From Pseudomonas sp. RIT-PI-AD (GTDB lineage Bacteria; Pseudomonadota; Gammaproteobacteria; Pseudomonadales; Pseudomonadaceae): a DNA stretch of 61,546 nucleotides. The notes under the pieces are model-generated. The model was not told the DNA's origin. It worked only from the letters and a program-made list of their open reading frames with translations, and ran no database searches. Of the stretch, positions 56,307 to 61,546 are shown piece by piece; positions within the stretch are counted from its first letter, which is position 1, and each line of letters opens with the position of its first letter. The position numbers and the translations under genes were made by a program. The stretch spans positions 1 through 61,546 of the forward strand of contig NZ_JANZKU010000026.1 of NCBI RefSeq assembly GCF_025642785.1. Reading direction: 5' to 3'.

Positions 56307-57113
56307 ATGTCGGTAATTCACATTGCCATCGTTTCCCACGGGCATTCGTCCGAAATATCGGACAATCACTGCCTGCTCGAACTGCTTGGCGCGCCCGGCG
56401 TCCGCCTGCTCGTGGTGGATAACCTGGGGCAGCCCGCCTTGCGCAGCTACTGCCAGGAAAAGGGCATTCCCTACCTGAAGAATGCCGGCCGTACGCGGGG
56501 TTTCGGTGCCAACAACAATCTGGCCTTCAAATATTTCAAAGAGCATGCCGGGCTGAAGGCCTCGGACATATTCATCTGCTGCAATCCCGACGTCGAGTTT
56601 TCCCGGCGCGCCCTGGAGAAGTTGCGCGAAGAAATATCCGCGCACCCCAGTTCTCTCTATGCGATCAATCTTTATACTGACCGTTCTTACGAAAAGGCCG
56701 ACACCTCCATTCGCCATTTCCCAAGAGTGAAGGACTACTACTGGATGATCATGGGCTGGGGCAATCCTGCACGCATCGACAGGGACGAGTTTCGCGCGCC
56801 ATCGCGTTGCGATTGGGCCGCGGGCTCTTTCCTGGTCTTCAACGCCGGCATGTTCGAAGCGCTCGGCGGTTTCGACGAGGGCTATTTCATGTACTTCGAG
56901 GACACCGACATCTGTCTGCGCGCGTGGCGCCGGTTCGGCGAGCGTGTCCTCTACCTGCCCTCGGTCAAGGCCTACCACAAGGGCGGTTTTCATAACCGCA
57001 ACCTGTTCTCGCCGCACTTCTATTGGTACCTGGGCAGCATGCTGCGGTATTTCCGACGCTTCTATTTGGGTGGGAGACGCCCGCCCCGTCTGACGGAGGT
57101 GGGCCATGGCTGA
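56307..57113 (+). CDS. Glycosyltransferase family 2 (rhamnosyltransferase-like)
   Basis: This 268-residue GT-A protein has an N-terminal nucleotide-binding half (L-L-V-V-D-N, N-A-G-R-T-R-G-F-G-A-N-N-N). An N-P-D-V-E-F acidic motif, G-G-F-D-E-G-Y-F-M-Y-F-E-D-T-D-I and H-K-G-G-F-H-N-R-N follow, similar to WbbL-type O-antigen glycosyltransferases. It is moderately lower in G+C than its neighbours. It is the only glycosyltransferase in this locus segment. The acceptor is unknown. Confidence 0.85.
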   Translation: MSVIHIAIVSHGHSSEISDNHCLLELLGAPGVRLLVVDNLGQPALRSYCQEKGIPYLKNAGRTRGFGANNNLAFKYFKEHAGLKASDIFICCNPDVEFSRRALEKLREEISAHPSSLYAINLYTDRSYEKADTSIRHFPRVKDYYWMIMGWGNPARIDRDEFRAPSRCDWAAGSFLVFNAGMFEALGGFDEGYFMYFEDTDICLRAWRRFGERVLYLPSVKAYHKGGFHNRNLFSPHFYWYLGSMLRYFRRFYLGGRRPPRLTEVGHG

Positions 57114-58047
57114 AACCTGTCTGGTGACCGGCGCCAACGGATTCGTCGGGCGCACCCTGTGCGAGCGCCTGGTCGCGGAGGGCTGGCAGGTGCGTCGCGC
57201 CATGCGGCGCGCCGAGCCGGGGCACGACTGCATAGGCGTCGGCGATATCGACGGCGCTACCGACTGGTCGAGCGCCCTGGCCGGCGTCGCGACCATCGTG
57301 CATACCGCCGGCTGTGCCCACGTGTTGAAACCCGATGGCCGGGACATGGAGGCGGAATACCGCACCATCAACGTCGACGGCACCCTCAACCTGGCCCGCC
57401 AGGCGATGGCGGCGGGGGTCCGGCGATTCGTGTTCGTCAGTTCGATCAAGGTCAATGGCGAAAGCACCCGGCCCGGCGCGCCCTTCACGCCGTTCGACCG
57501 GCCCGCCCCGGAAGATGCCTATGGCCGCTCCAAGTGGGAAGCGGAACAGGGGTTGCGCGCCTTGTGCGAGGGCAGCGCCATGGAGTTCGTGATCGTCAGG
57601 CCCCCGCTGGTGTACGGGCCGGGCGTGAGGGCCAATTTCGCCGCCCTGATCCGCCTGGTGCGCAGCGGTTTGCCGCTGCCCCTGGGGCGGCTGGACAATC
57701 GCCGCAGCCTGGTGGCGCTGGATAACCTGGTGGATCTACTGGTCCTGTGCCTCCGGCACCCGGCCGCTGCCGGCCAAACCTTCCTGGTGCGTGACGGCGA
57801 AGACCTCTCCACCACCGAGCTGGTCCGTCGCCTGGCCGTCGCGACGGAGCGCCCGAGCCGTTTGCTGCCGATGCCCGGTTTCGCCCAGCGGGCCATGCTT
57901 TTGCTGGGGCAGGATCGCCTGCACAAACGCCTCTACGGCTCCCTGCAGGTCGATGACAGCGCCACCCGCGAACGCCTCGGCTGGCAGCCCGGCCTGAGCG
58001 TCGACCAGGGCTTGCGCCGTGCCGTATCCGTAGCCGAAGGACAATAA
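57106..58047 (+). CDS. wbpK: NAD-dependent epimerase/dehydratase, WbpK/WbpV-like
   Basis: This 313-residue extended SDR has the G-A-N-G-F-V-G Rossmann motif near the N-terminus, F-V-S-S-I-K and catalytic Y-G-R-S-K. It overlaps the glycosyltransferase gene by 8 bp. Family members make UDP-N-acetylfucosamine/quinovosamine precursors for O-antigen by 4-keto reduction or epimerisation. Which sugar cannot be read from sequence, so the symbol is by position and similarity. Confidence 0.75.
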   Translation: MAETCLVTGANGFVGRTLCERLVAEGWQVRRAMRRAEPGHDCIGVGDIDGATDWSSALAGVATIVHTAGCAHVLKPDGRDMEAEYRTINVDGTLNLARQAMAAGVRRFVFVSSIKVNGESTRPGAPFTPFDRPAPEDAYGRSKWEAEQGLRALCEGSAMEFVIVRPPLVYGPGVRANFAALIRLVRSGLPLPLGRLDNRRSLVALDNLVDLLVLCLRHPAAAGQTFLVRDGEDLSTTELVRRLAVATERPSRLLPMPGFAQRAMLLLGQDRLHKRLYGSLQVDDSATRERLGWQPGLSVDQGLRRAVSVAEGQ

Positions 58048-59078
58048 TGATCCTGTCTTGCCTGACCTTCCTGCTCGCCCTGACCCTGACCGGGCTGATG
58101 CGTTACCTCGCCCTGCACAAGAACCTGTTGGACGTGCCGAACGCGCGCAGCTCGCACTCGACCCCGACCCCGCGGGGCGGGGGCATCGCCATCGTGGCCG
58201 CCTATCTCGCGGCCTTGACCTTCCTGTTCGCCACCGGCGAACTGCCGCTCTGGACCTGGCTGGGGCTGGCGGCGAGCGCCGGCGCGGTGGCGCTGATCGG
58301 CTTCATCGATGACCTCGAGCACGTTCCGGCGCGCTGGCGCCTGCTGGTGCACGGGGGCGCCGCGGCCTGGCTGCTGGCGTGCGTGGGCGGATTGCCGGCG
58401 CTGGACGTGCCGTTGCTCGGCACCCTGGACGCCGGCTGGCTGGGTACGGCGCTGTTGTGGGTGTTCCTGATCTGGTTGATCAACCTGTACAACTTCATGG
58501 ACGGCATCGACGGCATCGCCGCGGCCCAGGCCGTCACCGTGTGCCTGGGCATGGCGTTCCTGTCCTGGTATGCGGGGCACGGTGAGATCGGGCTGCCGCT
58601 GGGGCTGCTGGCCATGGCGGCGCTGGGTTTCCTGGTGTGGAACTTCCCGCCGGCGAAAATCTTCATGGGCGACGTGGGCAGCGGTTTTCTCGGCGTCGCG
58701 CTCGGCGGGCTGATGACCTGGCAGGCGCAAATGGCCAACGAATTGATCTGGGCCTGGTTGATCATGCTCGGCTCTTTCGTGGTGGATGCCAGCCTGACCC
58801 TGTTGTGCCGCCTTCTGCGCGGCAAGCGGGTCTACGAGGCCCATCGCAGCCATGCCTACCAGTCCGCGTCGCAGTTGGCCGGGGCGCATCGGCCGGTGAC
58901 CCTGGCGGTGATCGCCCTCAACCTGTTCTGGCTGCTGCCCTGTGCCTGGTTGGCGATCGCCGGCGTGCTGCCGGGCTTGGTGGCGCTGGTGATCGCCTAC
59001 GTGCCGCTGCTGCTGCTGGCCCTGCATTTCCGCGCCGGCTTCGATGAGCTGGAGATGAGTTCGGCGAGGCGTTCCTGA
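58047..59078 (+). CDS. wbpL: Undecaprenyl-phosphate sugar-1-phosphate transferase WbpL
   Basis: This 343-residue membrane protein has about ten TM helices with the WecA/MraY motifs: H-S-x-P-T-P-R-G-G-G, F-I-D-D-L, N-L-Y-N-F-M-D-G-I-D-G-I, K-I-F-M-G-D-V-G-S and a cytoplasmic H-R-S-H-A-Y-Q. It initiates O-antigen synthesis by placing a sugar phosphate on undecaprenyl phosphate. Its start overlaps the preceding stop (TAATG). Confidence 0.9.
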   Translation: MILSCLTFLLALTLTGLMRYLALHKNLLDVPNARSSHSTPTPRGGGIAIVAAYLAALTFLFATGELPLWTWLGLAASAGAVALIGFIDDLEHVPARWRLLVHGGAAAWLLACVGGLPALDVPLLGTLDAGWLGTALLWVFLIWLINLYNFMDGIDGIAAAQAVTVCLGMAFLSWYAGHGEIGLPLGLLAMAALGFLVWNFPPAKIFMGDVGSGFLGVALGGLMTWQAQMANELIWAWLIMLGSFVVDASLTLLCRLLRGKRVYEAHRSHAYQSASQLAGAHRPVTLAVIALNLFWLLPCAWLAIAGVLPGLVALVIAYVPLLLLALHFRAGFDELEMSSARRS

Positions 59079-61057
59079 TGGCATTGAAGCCCTGGCTGCT
59101 CGGCCTGAGTCGGCGCAAGAAACGCGCCCTGCAAGTGATCACGGACATCATGCTGATCTGGCTGGCCCTGTGGCTGGCGTTCGGCATTCGCCTGGGCATC
59201 GAAAACGCGTTCAAGCCCTTCGACGAATACCTCTGGCTGTTCATCGCCGCGCCCCTGACCGCCTTGCCGTTCTTCGTGCGCATGGGGCTCTATCGCGCAG
59301 TAATGCGCTACGTCGGCAACGACGCGCTGCTGGCCATCGGCAAATCCATCACCCTGTCGGCGCTGCTGCTCACCCTGGTGATCTTCCTGATGCAGCCGGA
59401 CAAGCTGATGCCGCGCTCGGTGGTGTTCATCTATTGGTGGCTGGCGCTGTGCATGGTGGGCGGTCTGCGTCTGCTGATGCGCCAGTACTTCATGGGCGAC
59501 TGGTTCTCCAGCGGCACCATCCTGCCGTTGCATACCGAGGCCGAGGTGCGCAAGGTCGCCATCTACGGGGCCGGGACCGCCGGCAACCAATTGCTGGCGG
59601 CGCTGCGCCAGGGTCGGATCCTGCGACCGGTGGCGTTCATCGACGACGCCCCGGAGATCGCCACGCGGATCATCGCCGGCCTGCGCGTGTACAAGCCCAA
59701 GCACATCGAACAGATGATCCGCGAGACCGGTGCGGAAGAGGTGCTGCTGGCGATCCCGTCCTCCTCGCGGATGCGCCGCCGGGAAATCCTCGAGTCGCTG
59801 GAAGGCTATCCCCTGCGGGTGCGCAGCGTGCCGGACGTCAACGACCTGGCCCAGGGCCTGGTCGAGGTCGACGACCTGCGCGAGGTGGACATCGGCGACC
59901 TGTTGGGCCGCGATGTGGTGCCGCCGCGCCAGGAGCTGTTCGAGCGTTGCATCCGCGGCCAGGTGGTGATGGTCACCGGGGCCGGCGGCTCCATCGGCTC
60001 CGAGCTGTGCCGGCAGATCCTCACCTGCGAACCGGCGGCGCTGATCCTGTTCGAGCATTGCGAATACAACCTTTATTGCATCCAGAATGAGCTGGAGCGG
60101 CGCATCCGCCACGACGCCTTGTCCGTCGAGCTGTTGCCGATCCTCGGCTCGATCCGCCACTCCGGGCGCCTGCTCGACGTGATGCGCACCTGGAAGGTCA
60201 ACACCCTCTACCACGCCGCCGCCTACAAGCACGTGCCCATCGTCGAGCACAACATCGCCGAGGGCGTGCTGAACAACGTGCAGGGTACCCTGATGACCGC
60301 TCAGGCCGCCGTGCAGGCCGGAGTGAGCCATTTCGTCCTGATCTCCACCGACAAGGCGGTGCGCCCGACCAACGTGATGGGCAGCAGCAAGCGCCTCGCG
60401 GAAATGGTCTTGCAAGCCCTCAGCCATGAGCCGGCGCCCGTGCTGTTCGGCGACAGCGTGGGCGTGCACCAGGTCAACAAGACGCGCTTCACCATGGTCC
60501 GTTTCGGCAACGTGCTGGGCTCCTCCGGTTCGGTGATCCCGGTGTTCCACGAGCAGATCAAGCGCGGCGGGCCGGTCACCGTCACCCACCCGAGCATCAC
60601 CCGCTATTTCATGACCATCCCCGAGGCGGCGCAGCTGGTGATTCAGGCAGGCGCCATGGGCCAGGGCGGCGACGTGTTCGTACTGGACATGGGCCAGCCG
60701 GTGAAGATCGCCGACCTGGCGGAAAAGATGATCCACCTCTCGGGGCTCTCGGTGCGCTCCGAGCAGAATCCCAGCGGCGATATCGCCATCGCCTTCACCG
60801 GCTTGCGTCCGGGCGAGAAGCTTTACGAGGAACTGCTCATCGGCGACAACGTCAGTCTCACCGAGCACCCGATGATCAAGCGGGCCGACGAAGAGCACCT
60901 GCCCTGGGAAGCCTTCAAGCTGGTGCTGGCCGAATTGTTCAAGGCCGTGGAGCGGGACGACTACGATCGGGTCCGCCAACTGCTGCGACAGGCGGTGAGC
61001 GGCTACAGTCCCGAGGGCGAAATCGTCGACTGGATTCACCGGCAAAGAAATTTGTGA
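59078..61057 (+). CDS. wbpM: UDP-GlcNAc C4/C6 dehydratase WbpM
   Basis: This 659-residue protein has four N-terminal TM helices, a first Rossmann-like domain (Y-G-A-G-T-A-G-N) and a C-terminal SDR dehydratase domain (V-T-G-A-G-G-S-I-G-S). The catalytic motif reads N-V-M-G-S-S-K, so the usual Tyr of Y-x-x-x-K is Met, exactly the S-M-K triad described for P. aeruginosa WbpM. It makes 4-keto-6-deoxy sugar precursors and is required for B-band O-antigen. ATG overlaps the wbpL stop. Confidence 0.95.
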   Translation: MALKPWLLGLSRRKKRALQVITDIMLIWLALWLAFGIRLGIENAFKPFDEYLWLFIAAPLTALPFFVRMGLYRAVMRYVGNDALLAIGKSITLSALLLTLVIFLMQPDKLMPRSVVFIYWWLALCMVGGLRLLMRQYFMGDWFSSGTILPLHTEAEVRKVAIYGAGTAGNQLLAALRQGRILRPVAFIDDAPEIATRIIAGLRVYKPKHIEQMIRETGAEEVLLAIPSSSRMRRREILESLEGYPLRVRSVPDVNDLAQGLVEVDDLREVDIGDLLGRDVVPPRQELFERCIRGQVVMVTGAGGSIGSELCRQILTCEPAALILFEHCEYNLYCIQNELERRIRHDALSVELLPILGSIRHSGRLLDVMRTWKVNTLYHAAAYKHVPIVEHNIAEGVLNNVQGTLMTAQAAVQAGVSHFVLISTDKAVRPTNVMGSSKRLAEMVLQALSHEPAPVLFGDSVGVHQVNKTRFTMVRFGNVLGSSGSVIPVFHEQIKRGGPVTVTHPSITRYFMTIPEAAQLVIQAGAMGQGGDVFVLDMGQPVKIADLAEKMIHLSGLSVRSEQNPSGDIAIAFTGLRPGEKLYEELLIGDNVSLTEHPMIKRADEEHLPWEAFKLVLAELFKAVERDDYDRVRQLLRQAVSGYSPEGEIVDWIHRQRNL

Positions 61058-61064
61058 TGTCGAT

Positions 61065-61092
61065 TTGACAGCTCGGAACGAGACGCTATTTT
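61065..61092 (+). promoter_or_regulatory. Sigma-70 promoter of the comEA-like gene
   Basis: TTGACA (61065-61070) and TATTTT (61087-61092) are 16 bp apart. The start near 61099 gives a leader of about 50 nt. Confidence 0.75.
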
Positions 61093-61147
61093 GTTCCTGC
61101 GGCTTAGGAAAAGCCGCGCAATCAATCGATGAAAAAGGAATCTCATC

Positions 61148-61483
61148 ATGCGCAAGAACGTCGTTTCTTCCCTTCTGTTCGCCCTCCTGACCAGCTTCTC
61201 CGTCGCCTCCCTGGCGGCCGTCGAGAGCACCGCGCCGGAATCCGCCGTCACCCATGCCAAGGCTGTCGCCACGGCGCCGGCGACCGACCGGGTCAACCTC
61301 AACACCGCCGATCCCGACACCCTGGAGAAGGGGTTGGTGGGAATCGGCGGGGTTAAGGCCCGGGCCATCGTGGACTATCGCGAGGCCCACGGCCCGTTCA
61401 CTTCGGTGGACGAGCTGCTGGAGGTGAAAGGGATCGGTACCGCGACGCTGGAGAAAAACCGTGATCGACTGACCCTCGACTGA
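61148..61483 (+). CDS. ComEA-family helix-hairpin-helix protein
   Basis: This 111-residue protein has a signal peptide (M-R-K-N-V-V-S to S-L-A-A), a short linker and a single ComEA-type HhH domain (V-N-L-N-T-A-D, G-I-G-G-V-K-A-R-A-I-V and V-K-G-I-G-T-A-T). It is predicted to be a periplasmic DNA-binding protein, like the uptake proteins of competent Gammaproteobacteria. It sits after wbpM as in P. aeruginosa. Confidence 0.9.
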   Translation: MRKNVVSSLLFALLTSFSVASLAAVESTAPESAVTHAKAVATAPATDRVNLNTADPDTLEKGLVGIGGVKARAIVDYREAHGPFTSVDELLEVKGIGTATLEKNRDRLTLD

Positions 61484-61500
61484 GGCACGATCCAAGGTGA

Positions 61501-61527
61501 AAAGGCCGGTCTCTGACCGGCCTTTTT
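61501..61527 (+). terminator. Terminator after the comEA-like gene
   Basis: AAAGGCCGGTC (61501-61511) pairs with GACCGGCCTTT (61515-61525) around TCT, followed by further T residues. Confidence 0.9.
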
Positions 61528-61546
61528 CGTTGTCTCTCGTTTTGCC

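Overview
The window is a GC-rich (by eye well above 60% G+C) chromosomal segment of a Pseudomonas, most likely of the P. aeruginosa group. The nrdAB, pcpS, oprH-phoP-phoQ, araC-dctA, ttcA-sirtuin-NlpC, cob, rhlB-AMP ligase-esterase-amino-acid ABC and wbpK/L/M-comEA blocks all look like their P. aeruginosa counterparts. In PAO1, as I recall, these blocks are not adjacent, so the window joins several rearranged backbone segments. No tRNA, rRNA, CRISPR array, prophage or integrase was seen.

Layout. 1-3.3 kb is an AT-richer accessory patch. It holds the 3' end of a gene encoding a glycine-rich hydrophobic C-terminus, two paralogous small membrane proteins that look like immunity proteins, a REP-associated tyrosine transposase flanked by palindrome pairs, and an orphan AAA-type ATPase. 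3.4-8.5 kb carries class Ia ribonucleotide reductase (nrdA, nrdB) with NrdR and DnaA sites. 8.5-15.2 kb has an RstA/RstB-like two-component system, a siderophore-type acetyltransferase behind an ECF-like promoter, two small conserved proteins and a secreted subtilase. 15.2-23 kb has the phosphopantetheinyl transferase pcpS, a possible small RNA, an MFS exporter, the PhoP-box-controlled oprH-phoP-phoQ operon, an AraC regulator and sigma-54-dependent dctA. 23.5-31.9 kb has a CoA transferase, sprT, two Yip1 proteins, a J-domain protein, ttcA, a tag-like gene, a sirtuin, two NlpC/P60 lipoproteins and an HNH protein.

32.1-32.9 kb is a second low-GC islet: a leaderless MepA-like murein endopeptidase followed by a small secreted four-cysteine protein, with the layout of an antibacterial effector-immunity pair. 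33.4-42.8 kb is a cobalamin riboswitch followed by ten tightly coupled cob genes (cobO, cobB, bluB, cobD, cobC, cobQ, cobP, cobT, an alpha-ribazole phosphatase, cobS). They cover adenosylation, a,c-diamide synthesis, DMB synthesis, aminopropanol arm attachment and nucleotide loop assembly. 42.9-44.7 kb is a MarR-MFS-microprotein unit.

44.7-51.3 kb is a minus-strand run: DUF2157 protein, rhlB, a cNMP-binding diguanylate cyclase, an acyl-CoA synthetase and a carboxylesterase. 51.5-56 kb is a sigma-54-type aapJQMP amino-acid ABC operon. 56.3-61.5 kb is the end of an O-antigen locus (one glycosyltransferase, wbpK-like, wbpL-like, wbpM) and a ComEA-type protein.

The strongest leads for undescribed biology are the two effector/immunity-like modules (1-1069 and 32103-32941), the orphan ATPase, and a terminated transcript at about 16.0-16.13 kb with GGA-loop hairpins.
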